Shown one piece after another: positions 28,636-37,412 of a DNA stretch of 52,199 nt. The DNA is from an uncultured Saprospiraceae bacterium (GTDB lineage Bacteria > Bacteroidota > Bacteroidia > Chitinophagales > Saprospiraceae): positions 1 to 52,199 of the forward strand of contig CALDSS010000136.1 of assembly GCA_937924495.1 (NCBI GenBank), in the 5' to 3' direction. The translations under genes and the position numbers were made by a program. Within the stretch, counting starts at the first letter, position 1; each line of letters begins with the position of its first letter. The notes beneath the pieces were generated by a model. That model saw only the letters and a program-made list of their open reading frames with translations, ran no database searches and was not told the origin of the DNA.

Positions 28636-30039
28636 TCAAATCTGCTCCAATAACCACCTTCGCTCTGCAATAGCTTTAGCATTTTCAATATCTGATTTCA
28701 GCTGAAGTCGTTGCGCCTTTTTAAAATCAGGAATTTCAATAATCCGTTTTAAAAAAGAAATGAAATTTTGAAAATTCTCTTGATGATAACCCATCACTTT
28801 TTTGCGGCGGATAAATTGGTTCATCGCATCCAAATGAGAGAATAAGACATCATATTCGCTCGATTCAAAAAAGATTTTAGCGATCAATGTTTTAGCTGTT
28901 AAATTCAATAGCAAATCTTTGTAAACCTCTGCCTGCAAAAGCGGTAATGCTTCTTCAAATTGCCCACGCTCATATTTCAAGCGAGCAAGATTATAATCGC
29001 TTATCGGTTTTCGATATTTGGAGGACAGCTGGTTTTTATATTGTTTAATGAAGTTTTCAGCAAACTCATATTTTTCAGTGACTAAGCTCATGGTTACGAT
29101 ATTGCTAAAGGTGATATGTGATAAAACACCGTCTGACAATAGAACTCCCTGTTGCAAGGCCTCTTTGTACAAATCCAACGCCTCAGCAGCAAATTGGGGG
29201 GCATCTTCATTCATTCGTTTAATGCAATAATTCGTGGCCAATAAATACAAATCTCTCAACTCATCTTTCGGAAACTCATTTCCAAAAGCGAATAACTGTT
29301 CTTTAAATTTTTTAAAATGAAATTCCTCATTCGGCTGCGTCAGCGCGAAATACCCATGATAGTAAAGTGAAATGGCGGGAATGAATTGGTACTTTTCTTT
29401 AGCAGCAATTTCGAGCAATGGTGGCAGCAATCCTAAATCATAATTTGCTGTGGAGTAAACACGACGATGCGCAATGGAGAAACAGGTTTGCCGTAACTTC
29501 TGAGCGAGATAAGCGATATCCAATTTGTCAGAAACTGCCTGCAAGTTGACTTCTTTCAATTGACGACGAACAGAGCGCGCTTGATATTTTTCAAATTCTA
29601 AGTCGTACGCATTGGAGTAATAATCTGCATCTCGAATATTTTCTTTTTCTATAATTTGTTCGGCTGATCGAAGCGTTTGATCATAGTGCTTTTGTAGTTG
29701 TAATTTGCGATAAGCTTCCGCCAATGCAAGTTGTCCTGCCGCCTCATCTGACTCCAGTGTTTTTAGTTTCAAATATCGTTCGATGACTTTGAGTAGTAAA
29801 CTCTGTGCATTGCGCATCCGCTCGTCGCGATAACTTGGTTCATTAGGAAAAATTCGCCGAAAGGCACTGTTTTTATCAGGTTCAATTTTTAGTTCTTCTC
29901 TACATTCTCTCAAATAATCGAATAACTTTATAACATAATCACGCTGATTGAACCATGGAGAACGGACAGATTTTTCCAATTCGCGTAGGTCTCGCCAATC
30001 AATTTTTGTAAAAACTTGCCATAATCTGCCTTTATTCAT
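28636..30039 (-). CDS. Hypothetical alpha-helical protein, 467 aa
   Basis: Complete ORF with helical-repeat-like composition. Confidence 0.7.
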   Translation of the reverse strand: MNKGRLWQVFTKIDWRDLRELEKSVRSPWFNQRDYVIKLFDYLRECREELKIEPDKNSAFRRIFPNEPSYRDERMRNAQSLLLKVIERYLKLKTLESDEAAGQLALAEAYRKLQLQKHYDQTLRSAEQIIEKENIRDADYYSNAYDLEFEKYQARSVRRQLKEVNLQAVSDKLDIAYLAQKLRQTCFSIAHRRVYSTANYDLGLLPPLLEIAAKEKYQFIPAISLYYHGYFALTQPNEEFHFKKFKEQLFAFGNEFPKDELRDLYLLATNYCIKRMNEDAPQFAAEALDLYKEALQQGVLLSDGVLSHITFSNIVTMSLVTEKYEFAENFIKQYKNQLSSKYRKPISDYNLARLKYERGQFEEALPLLQAEVYKDLLLNLTAKTLIAKIFFESSEYDVLFSHLDAMNQFIRRKKVMGYHQENFQNFISFLKRIIEIPDFKKAQRLQLKSDIENAKAIAERRWLLEQI

Positions 30040-30202
30040 TATTTAATTTTCAAAATGTATGATACAAAAATGCAATATTTAAATGTAAAAATTTAAGTAA
30101 CTGCGATACATTCGAATGAAAATGAAATTTTATTCAAGAAACTAAAGACTCATATTTGAACTAAACAATTAATAATTTTCAAGAAGTCTAAAAAAACAGC
30201 TT

Positions 30203-33200
30203 ATGAAATGGTTTATATCAGTTTTAGGAATTTTATTTTTTGGAAACCTCTTTTCGCAGATAATCACATTCAACGAATTAGATTCCATCAAAAGTAGCAC
30301 TATAGATATTTTTGAGGTAAATGACTTTGGAGAAATATTGGTGAATCAACATGGCAAAGGTCTCTTAAAGAGCAATGATACAGGTGCAAATTGGCAAAGA
30401 ATTGAAAGTAATCTCCACCCGTATGATTATGGTTTAGCACTAAGAACCATTAAAGATGCTCCTGATGGTAGCTTTTACCTCCTGCATGACGGTACGTTGG
30501 CCAAGCTTTCTCCGAGTAGTTCCAAAATGGTTGATATTGAATCTTCTACTATTGGAAGGATAATGGCATTTGCAATAAATATTGAAGGTCATATTTATAT
30601 TCTTAATGACAGCAATGAAATTTGGGAATCTTTAGATGATGGAGAAAACTGGCAATTAATAACTGTAATACCAGCTACAGGTCCCCTAATATCAATAGAT
30701 GGCTTTATATCAAAATTCCTCACTGATGGGTATTTATATATGGCATTGATGTCTAGTACCGATGGAACTCAATCCCTTTATAGAATTGACACTGAAAATG
30801 GCGATATAGTAATTGCTTCTGAACCAAACAATTATGTGCCAATGGATGGATTAGAAATTCACCCAAGTGGCAAATATTTATTAACAAGAAATAGAGAGCT
30901 CCTAATATCGGATTCTGGGGTTGATAACTGGACAGATATACTATTAGCTCAAAGCTTTGGAGACATATACAAAACGGTTGTTCATGAAAATGGGGAAATC
31001 GTATTATTCACCCAAACCGGAGCCTATAGTTCTGTAGATCTAGGAATCAACTGGAAGTCCCATCCTATAGCATTGCCAAATAATAGCTTTTTAAGTGCTA
31101 TCGTAATTTACGACAAAGTAAATTCTAAATATTTTACAACAATAAATAGTGGGTTAATACATAATCTCTTCTCCATAGAAAAAGATTTTTCGAATATTCA
31201 AGGAATACTAGCTGAAGAAAATGGAGCCAAAATTCTTTCAATCAAAGAAGATGAATTAGATAGATCTTACATTAAGCTTGGGTTTCTTGATGATCGATTA
31301 GGCACAAGTGGGGGATATCTAAGAGCTGATAGTAAAGAGGCAGGGTTTACTCAATTTTCAATAGAAGACTCTGATCATAAAATACGAGAATTAGCAATAG
31401 GAGATAATTCAACCTTTTTTGCAGTGGGCTCGAAAAGAAACGAACTCTTTAGAAGTGATGATGATGGAATGAATTGGACTGAAATTCAGCCCGCTGGAGT
31501 TTCAATTATATTTGGGCAGACACATGTGAAATATGTTAATGAAAAATTAGTTCTATTTAGTGATGGTGTTTGGCTATCTGAGGACAAAGGAGATTCTTGG
31601 ATTAAAATACATGACGAGCTTCTTCTTGAAAGAGAGACCTTTCTTTCAAGTGATGGAAATATCTATATAATAGATGATGCTTTCTTAATTAGATACAATA
31701 TAAGTCCTCAAACATTAGATACGATTTATCAGTCAAATAGAAATATTGAAAGCATCTTGATTGCAAATGATAAGGCAATCATCATAAATAACGACGGAGA
31801 AATTCTTTATTCATTCGATGGTGGAAATTCTTTTATTGAAAATCCGAAACATCAATTCACAAAAATAATTTCTTCGGAACTTGGCTACTTGGTTGGATTT
31901 ACTGAGGAAGAAATATTCATTTCATACACCGATGGCTTCCTATGGTCATACGCAGGAGAGAACCCAGCTGAAGTTTTAACGGCTGCTTATCTGGATAAAA
32001 GTAATTTTTTATACGTTGGAGAATCAAGCGGTTATCTAAAAAAATCTACTACTCCACTATTTTTTAACAATGTAATTAGTGGAAATGTTTTCAATGACGA
32101 GAATGTCAATTGTATAATAGAAACCAATGAAAAACCAATTCCTCGGATCATCATTTCAGCAACTGATAACAATGAATATTTTGGAGTTTCAGATGCTAAT
32201 GGAGATTATTTTATTCCATTGCCTCCAGGGACATATATTGTTGAGCCAAATTTAGATGTTAACTTATGGGATCTGAACTGTAGTGTACCAGCACAAGTAA
32301 CCCTTAATAGTTCTGACGTAACCAATATCGATTTTCCAGCTAGCGCAATTATTGATTGCCCCCAAATGAGAGTTGATCTTACAACTCCTATGATTCGAAG
32401 ATGCTTTGAAAATACACATTATATTTCCTACTTCAATGAAGGAACTACAGCCGCTGACAATGTTTTGATTCAAGTTGAAATGGATCCTCGATTTTCAATT
32501 ACTTCCTCATCAATTAATTTTACTATAATTAATTCAGGGACTTACGAATTTGATATAGGTACCGTTGAATCTTATGAAGGCAGTAATTTTTCATTCTCAA
32601 CTGTACACCCTTGTGATTCAGTAGATCTGGGAGAAACCATTTGTATGGAAGCTCATGTTTATCCAGACTCAATCTGTGTTCCGCCATTAAGTACTTGGAG
32701 CGGCGCATCGCTTGAAATAAATGGAGAATGTGATGGTGATTCAGTTCGGTTTTCAATAAAAAATATTGGGACTGGAGATATGATCCAAGCTCGCCAATAT
32801 ATCATCATAGAAGATGTAGCTATTATGCGGATTACTGATCCAATAAAATTACCTAGTGGAGAAGAACATGAACTTGACGCGATTTTTGCCGATGGCAGAA
32901 CTTTCCATATAGAAATCCCCCAAGTCGATGGTCATCCTGGAAACTCACAGCCTAGCTTAACGATTGAAAGTTGTGGCTCACCTCCTCATAATTTGGGCTT
33001 ATTCAATCAGTTTGGGCAAAATGATAATGATCCCCATATCGACATCGAATGCCGCGAGGTTAGAGGTGCGTATGACCCGAATGACAAATCCGCCGTGCCT
33101 GTTGGATTGGATGTTGAGCATAAGATCCAACCTGATCGGTCTATTGAATATTTGATAAGATTTCAAAATACTGGCACTGATACGGCCTTTACAGTAAGGA

Positions 33201-33775
33201 TCTTGGACACTCTTTCGAATTGGCTTGATGTCACAACATTTACTGCGGGAGCAAGTAGCCATGATTACACCTATGAAATTTCAGATCAAGGAACGATTTA
33301 TTTTATTTTCAACAATATCATGCTACCAGATAGTAATATCAACGAACCTGCATCAAACGGATTTGTCAAATACAAAATCGCTATGAAAACTGATCTTCCT
33401 CTTGGTACTGAGATTTTGAATAAGGCAGATATCTACTTTGATTTCAACGACCCGATTCGCACCAATGAGACCTTTCATGTGATAGACGAACCGTGGGTTT
33501 TAGTCAAAACAAGTGAAGTCTTTTTGCCAGAAACAGAAGTAAAAGTTTATCCCAACCCGTTTAATGAAAGTGCGATTTTAGAATTAAAAAGTGACTCATT
33601 TAAATCAGAATTCAATTGTCGTATCTTCGATTTGAATGGCAAAGTCATTTCAAGCCAAATTTCAGACAATCAAAAGATTACGCTTACGCGAAATAACCTT
33701 AATTCAGGTATTTACTTTTATCAACTTATTGGAAAAGGCGGAAAGATTGCAAGTGGAAAAGTTGTCATTAAATAA
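30203..33775 (+). CDS. T9SS type A sorting-domain protein with BNR/sialidase-like propeller and carboxypeptidase/SdrD-like regions
   Basis: Signal peptide; repeated SDDGxxW motifs (ESLDDGENWQ, RSDDDGMNWTE, SEDKGDSWIK); EVKVYPNPFNESAILELK...LNSGIYFYQLIGKGGKIASGKVVIK. Confidence 0.92.
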   Translation: MKWFISVLGILFFGNLFSQIITFNELDSIKSSTIDIFEVNDFGEILVNQHGKGLLKSNDTGANWQRIESNLHPYDYGLALRTIKDAPDGSFYLLHDGTLAKLSPSSSKMVDIESSTIGRIMAFAINIEGHIYILNDSNEIWESLDDGENWQLITVIPATGPLISIDGFISKFLTDGYLYMALMSSTDGTQSLYRIDTENGDIVIASEPNNYVPMDGLEIHPSGKYLLTRNRELLISDSGVDNWTDILLAQSFGDIYKTVVHENGEIVLFTQTGAYSSVDLGINWKSHPIALPNNSFLSAIVIYDKVNSKYFTTINSGLIHNLFSIEKDFSNIQGILAEENGAKILSIKEDELDRSYIKLGFLDDRLGTSGGYLRADSKEAGFTQFSIEDSDHKIRELAIGDNSTFFAVGSKRNELFRSDDDGMNWTEIQPAGVSIIFGQTHVKYVNEKLVLFSDGVWLSEDKGDSWIKIHDELLLERETFLSSDGNIYIIDDAFLIRYNISPQTLDTIYQSNRNIESILIANDKAIIINNDGEILYSFDGGNSFIENPKHQFTKIISSELGYLVGFTEEEIFISYTDGFLWSYAGENPAEVLTAAYLDKSNFLYVGESSGYLKKSTTPLFFNNVISGNVFNDENVNCIIETNEKPIPRIIISATDNNEYFGVSDANGDYFIPLPPGTYIVEPNLDVNLWDLNCSVPAQVTLNSSDVTNIDFPASAIIDCPQMRVDLTTPMIRRCFENTHYISYFNEGTTAADNVLIQVEMDPRFSITSSSINFTIINSGTYEFDIGTVESYEGSNFSFSTVHPCDSVDLGETICMEAHVYPDSICVPPLSTWSGASLEINGECDGDSVRFSIKNIGTGDMIQARQYIIIEDVAIMRITDPIKLPSGEEHELDAIFADGRTFHIEIPQVDGHPGNSQPSLTIESCGSPPHNLGLFNQFGQNDNDPHIDIECREVRGAYDPNDKSAVPVGLDVEHKIQPDRSIEYLIRFQNTGTDTAFTVRILDTLSNWLDVTTFTAGASSHDYTYEISDQGTIYFIFNNIMLPDSNINEPASNGFVKYKIAMKTDLPLGTEILNKADIYFDFNDPIRTNETFHVIDEPWVLVKTSEVFLPETEVKVYPNPFNESAILELKSDSFKSEFNCRIFDLNGKVISSQISDNQKITLTRNNLNSGIYFYQLIGKGGKIASGKVVIK

Positions 33776-33797
33776 TTTTCAAAACCAACTTTTTATC

Positions 33798-35699
33798 ATG
33801 AAAAGCACTCACTTCTACAAACTATTTTTCTCTTTTAGCTTTTTAGTATTTGCTATCAATATTACATCAGCTACCACTTATTTTGAATGGAATGAAGTTT
33901 ATGTTCATCAAGACGATCCTGAAAAAATAGTCTTATCTGCCAGAGTGATTAATTTTGGAAATACGACTTCTCCTTCCACTGAAATCACCTGCAACCTTGG
34001 CACAAGTCTCGATTTTAATGAGAATGGTAAAACGGTTTATGAAAACTTTTTAAGCATTCTCATCCCAGAAATTTCTGCAGGAGATACTGCTATCATAGAT
34101 ACATTTTTCATCATGCCGTCAGGAGAAAAGGAGCATCGAATTTTTATTCAAGGACAAATACAAACCTATCCAAAAAATTTTGACGTGAGAGGGGTGCTTG
34201 TTCCTAGTATTCCGAATATTGAACCATCAGTGGCTCTATTGACCAAGGGCGAAGGGCGAAAAGTCAGACAACGTGAAGATGAAAAATATGAGCTTTTGAT
34301 TTTTGATAGTCCTAACTGGAAAATCATGGTTTTAGATGTTGACTGTGAAATCAGTTATGAAAAAATACTTGGCTCAGGTGAGGCTGCATTTGATAATGAG
34401 GAAGGTTTCCTTTTGGCGACAAGCATTGATAGCGGAAAGGTTGTTCGCGTTAATAAATTTGACGGTCGAGGAAATAGAGTTAAAGAAGTTTCTTACCAAC
34501 TTCCAGTTGGAAGAGTCGACGACCATCCCAAAATCATCCCTAACCCTAAAGGAGGCTTTTATTTGTGCTCAAGTTTCGGATATGAAAATACACCGATAGT
34601 CTTACCAAATCAATTGAACTCCTATGTTTGGTCTGCAAAGTTTGGAGAAGATGGCATTTTAGAAAAAGAAGAAATTTGGGGGAATGGAGAACAAAATGAA
34701 TTCGTAAAAGAAATTGTAATAGCGAACGATGGCGACCTCTATATTTCAGTGAACTTTTCTAATTCTCCATTAGCGAGATTTGGAGGCAGGTTACTTCGAT
34801 TTGATTCCGAATTGGTTTTTCAGGAGGTAATTGAGGAAAATAGACATCATTTGGCGGGCTATCAAGTTACTCGAGTTTTAGAAGCTGATCCAAATGGAGG
34901 TATCATTACTGGTTTGTATGAGATATTGCCTCCCTTCCTTGCAGTAGGAAAAAGGCTCACACTGACTCGTGAATCTACTTATCAATTGTTTTGGGGTAAT
35001 ATGCAACCGGACTTTCAGGTACAGATGAGTCTTCGTTCTATTGCTCCTACCGCTGACGGTGGAATGATTGTTTTGGGTGGTTGGCAAGACACTGTTTTTT
35101 ACAACCCAATTCGCCTGATGAAATTGGATGCTTTGGGGCAAATCGAATGGATGAGAACCACTCCAAAAGGAGCGGAAGATATTTTGGTTAATTCAGAGGG
35201 CAATTTTGTCGTTACTGGAACTCGTGACAGCATGGCCTTTATCTCTGTTTTGAATGCATTCGGAAGATATGAAGAGGCGCTCAATTGCGACGAATTTATT
35301 ACACTTTCTGATAATGACATGGACGGCTTCAATTCAGATGAGGATTGCGATGATACAAATGCTAACATCAATCTAGATGCAATGGAAATTCCTAACAATG
35401 GAATTGATGAAGATTGTGATGGGCTTGATTCGGTTTCCAGCATTTCTACAATTCATAAAACTAATGTAAAAGTTTACCCCATTCCTTTTTCAGATCAGAC
35501 TACATTTGAGTTAAAAGATGCGCCTTTTGGCGAAAAACAATTTAATTTATTTTCCCTTTCGGGGAAAAAAGTCAGATCCGAAATATTCGAAAATAAGCGA
35601 TTCACTTTCAAAAGAAACAATTTGCCGAAAGGCATTTATTTTTATGAAATATTGGGCAATGCAGGAAAGATCGTTGTGGGCAAAATCATTATCGAGTAG
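33798..35699 (+). CDS. T9SS type A sorting-domain protein with MopE-like metal-binding motif
   Basis: Start corrected to ATG 33798 (MKSTHFYKLFFSFSFLVFAINITSA signal peptide); DNDMDGFNSDEDCDDTNANINLDAMEIPNNGIDEDCDGLD; C-terminal VKVYPIPF...GIYFYEILGNAGKIVVGKIIIE. Confidence 0.9.
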   Translation: MKSTHFYKLFFSFSFLVFAINITSATTYFEWNEVYVHQDDPEKIVLSARVINFGNTTSPSTEITCNLGTSLDFNENGKTVYENFLSILIPEISAGDTAIIDTFFIMPSGEKEHRIFIQGQIQTYPKNFDVRGVLVPSIPNIEPSVALLTKGEGRKVRQREDEKYELLIFDSPNWKIMVLDVDCEISYEKILGSGEAAFDNEEGFLLATSIDSGKVVRVNKFDGRGNRVKEVSYQLPVGRVDDHPKIIPNPKGGFYLCSSFGYENTPIVLPNQLNSYVWSAKFGEDGILEKEEIWGNGEQNEFVKEIVIANDGDLYISVNFSNSPLARFGGRLLRFDSELVFQEVIEENRHHLAGYQVTRVLEADPNGGIITGLYEILPPFLAVGKRLTLTRESTYQLFWGNMQPDFQVQMSLRSIAPTADGGMIVLGGWQDTVFYNPIRLMKLDALGQIEWMRTTPKGAEDILVNSEGNFVVTGTRDSMAFISVLNAFGRYEEALNCDEFITLSDNDMDGFNSDEDCDDTNANINLDAMEIPNNGIDEDCDGLDSVSSISTIHKTNVKVYPIPFSDQTTFELKDAPFGEKQFNLFSLSGKKVRSEIFENKRFTFKRNNLPKGIYFYEILGNAGKIVVGKIIIE

Positions 35700-35722
35700 C
35701 TAAAACCATAGCTGAAAAATAG

Positions 35723-35765
35723 AAGAGGAAGGCGAGTTAAAAACACTTGGCCTTCCTCTTTTTAT
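35723..35765 (+). terminator. Rho-independent terminator
   Basis: AAGAGGAAGGC...GCCTTCCTCTT plus T-tract. Confidence 0.8.
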
Positions 35766-35791
35766 CTATGTTTTTATATTGTTTTAAAATG

Positions 35792-35865
35792 TATTGCCGA
35801 CGGGGCTCGAACCCGCAATCTCTGCTGTGAAAGAGCAGTGACTTAACCAATTTGTCCACGGCAAC
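35792..35865 (-). tRNA. tRNA-Glu(TTC)
   Basis: Acceptor GTTGCCG/CGGCAAT, anticodon arm CTGCT-CTTTCAC-AGCAG, T-arm GCGGG-TTCGAGC-CCCGT. Confidence 0.85.
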
Positions 35866-35895
35866 ATTTGTTTTAGTTTTCAAACTTTCTCAATG

Positions 35896-35969
35896 TCGGC
35901 CCAGAAGGAATCGAACCTTCGACCCCCAGTTTAAAAGACTGGTGCTCTAACCAACTAAGCTACGAGCTG
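35896..35969 (-). tRNA. tRNA-Lys(TTT), acceptor stem with A2xC71 mismatch
   Basis: Anticodon arm CCAGT-CTTTTAA-ACTGG; T-arm GAAGG-TTCGATT-CCTTC; acceptor CAGCTCG/TGGGCCG. Confidence 0.75.
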
Positions 35970-35999
35970 ATCTTTTGAAGTACAAGTTCAAGAATCAAG

Positions 36000-36023
36000 T
36001 ACAAGTTCAAATTTGAACTTGTA
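36000..36023. repeat. Perfect 24-bp palindrome in the tRNA-Lys/tRNA-Phe spacer
   Basis: TACAAGTTCAAA|TTTGAACTTGTA. Confidence 0.97.
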
Positions 36024-36085
36024 TAGCTCCTTCACACATTACTTGTGCCAGTCTTAGTACACGTCAATCGATATCAAAATTCAAG

Positions 36086-36157
36086 TGGAAACCGGAGGAC
36101 TCGAACCTCCCTCTTCAGAGCTTCAATCTGACGCTAAACCATCTCAGCTAGATTTCC
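36086..36157 (-). tRNA. tRNA-Phe(GAA)
   Basis: GGAAATC/GGTTTCC acceptor, anticodon arm TCAGA-TTGAAGC-TCTGA, T-arm GGAGG-TTCGAGT-CCTCC, A73. Confidence 0.85.
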
Positions 36158-36218
36158 ATTAGTTTAAAGCAAGTGCAAAATTGAACTTGACTCTTGTACT
36201 TGATCTTGAACTTTATAT

Positions 36219-36291
36219 TGCGGTGATAACGGGGATCGAACCCGTAACTCCGAGGCGACAACCCGGTATTTTGCCGTTGCTACTATATCAC
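36219..36291 (-). tRNA. Divergent second tRNA-Asp(GTC)
   Basis: GGTGATA/TATCACC acceptor, anticodon arm CCGGG-TTGTCGC-CTCGG, T-arm ACGGG-TTCGATC-CCCGT, G73. Confidence 0.8.
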
Positions 36292-36346
36292 CAGATTTCA
36301 TCCAATAGCCACTTCGGGCCTAGATGCTCTTTGTTTTTTTACCAAA

Positions 36347-36520
36347 ATGTCTTTTACAGCTATGAAAAAAATTGTCACGTTTGCAGCTGCATTTCTGAAA
36401 GCTACAAACTCCTTTGAGGTAGGCTATCAGATAGGACAGATTTCAATTGCAAATGCTCGTGAAGCAGCTCGTTCGAGTGAATCTCGAAAGAAAGCTTCGT
36501 CCTGTTCAGTTGAGCTTTGA
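36347..36520 (+). CDS. Candidate small protein, 57 aa (below ORF-track cutoff)
   Basis: ATG...TGA: MSFTAMKKIVTFAAAFLKATNSFEVGYQIGQISIANAREAARSSESRKKASSCSVEL. Confidence 0.35.
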   Translation: MSFTAMKKIVTFAAAFLKATNSFEVGYQIGQISIANAREAARSSESRKKASSCSVEL

Positions 36521-36801
36521 CTTGATTTTATAAAATTTTGAAATCCTAACATTTGTATGTTTTGAATGTATTTTTGAATTACCAAAATACGACGGTGTAA
36601 ATGCTCTTTTGATAGATTTTAGTTCCCAGCTGCTTTATATTTTTTGTTTTAAAAATTACAACCAGCTGATAATGAGCAATTTAAGGGGTCAATAATTTTT
36701 AAAAATATTTTAACTGTTACTTGGTTTATCTTTGTGGAGCATTTGAAGTTGTTTAAAAATAGATTTTAAGCTGCAAAATCGCATTTGAAGAACCTGATTT
36801 T

Positions 36802-36847
36802 GCTAAATTTTTCAGCCGTAGCTAAGGCTATGACTGAAAAATTTAGC
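36802..36847. repeat. REP-like hairpin with AGCCgTAGCTaa core
   Basis: GCTAAATTTTTCAG-c-CGTAGC-taag-GCTATG-a-CTGAAAAATTTAGC. Confidence 0.8.
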
Positions 36848-36925
36848 TTCTTCGGAACCTTCAACTTCAATTTTTCGCTTCTGAACTCCATGCTTAAACA
36901 ACTTCATTTTAAAATAACTTAGAAC

Positions 36926-37333
36926 ATGAAATTAAGATACCTTCCTTTTTTACTTTTTATTTTCTCTGTCCAATCTGTTTCGATGCTCTCCTGCAAATCG
37001 AATGTATCGGAATCAACTGAATTTATTGAAAATGAAAATGAAAAATTAAATGGTAAGTGGAAACTACAAATCAAAACGCCTCGTGGGCAGAGAACACCAA
37101 TTCTATTTATTAATGGAAATGTAGGAACGTATGAAGGGAGTCCTATAGACATTGGCCTCGAAGGCGATAAATTTTCTTTCAAAGCTCAACAAGAAGCAGG
37201 TAAAATGGGGATGATGAAATTTCGATTTGATGGAATATTGAAAGACGATAAATTGGAAGGCGAATACACTTTATTGAATACCACTTTTGCTGGAAGGTCT
37301 AGTATCTTTTCTGGTGAGCGAGTGACTGATTGA
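36926..37333 (+). CDS. Hypothetical lipoprotein, 135 aa
   Basis: Lipobox VSMLSCKSN; complete ORF followed by a hairpin. Confidence 0.75.
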   Translation: MKLRYLPFLLFIFSVQSVSMLSCKSNVSESTEFIENENEKLNGKWKLQIKTPRGQRTPILFINGNVGTYEGSPIDIGLEGDKFSFKAQQEAGKMGMMKFRFDGILKDDKLEGEYTLLNTTFAGRSSIFSGERVTD

Positions 37334-37352
37334 ATTAGGATTAAAAAAAATA

Positions 37353-37376
37353 AGAGGTGCCCAAACGGACACCTCT
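37353..37376. terminator. Intergenic terminator hairpin between convergent genes
   Basis: AGAGGTG...CACCTCT stem preceded by an A-tract (functional for the minus strand). Confidence 0.6.
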
Positions 37377-37412
37377 ATAACCAAAAAGCAAGTTTCCCAA
37401 TATAATTCTTTG

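Noticed and set aside
29194-29199. G6 run in the 28636-30039 gene as a third contingency tract
   Set aside because: Short and in frame within an intact ORF; length is not unusual enough.
35976-36023. Possible CRISPR-like array from the repeated CAAGTACAAGTTCAA units
   Set aside because: Units are short, partly overlapping and palindromic with no regular spacers and no cas genes; better described as inter-tRNA repeats.
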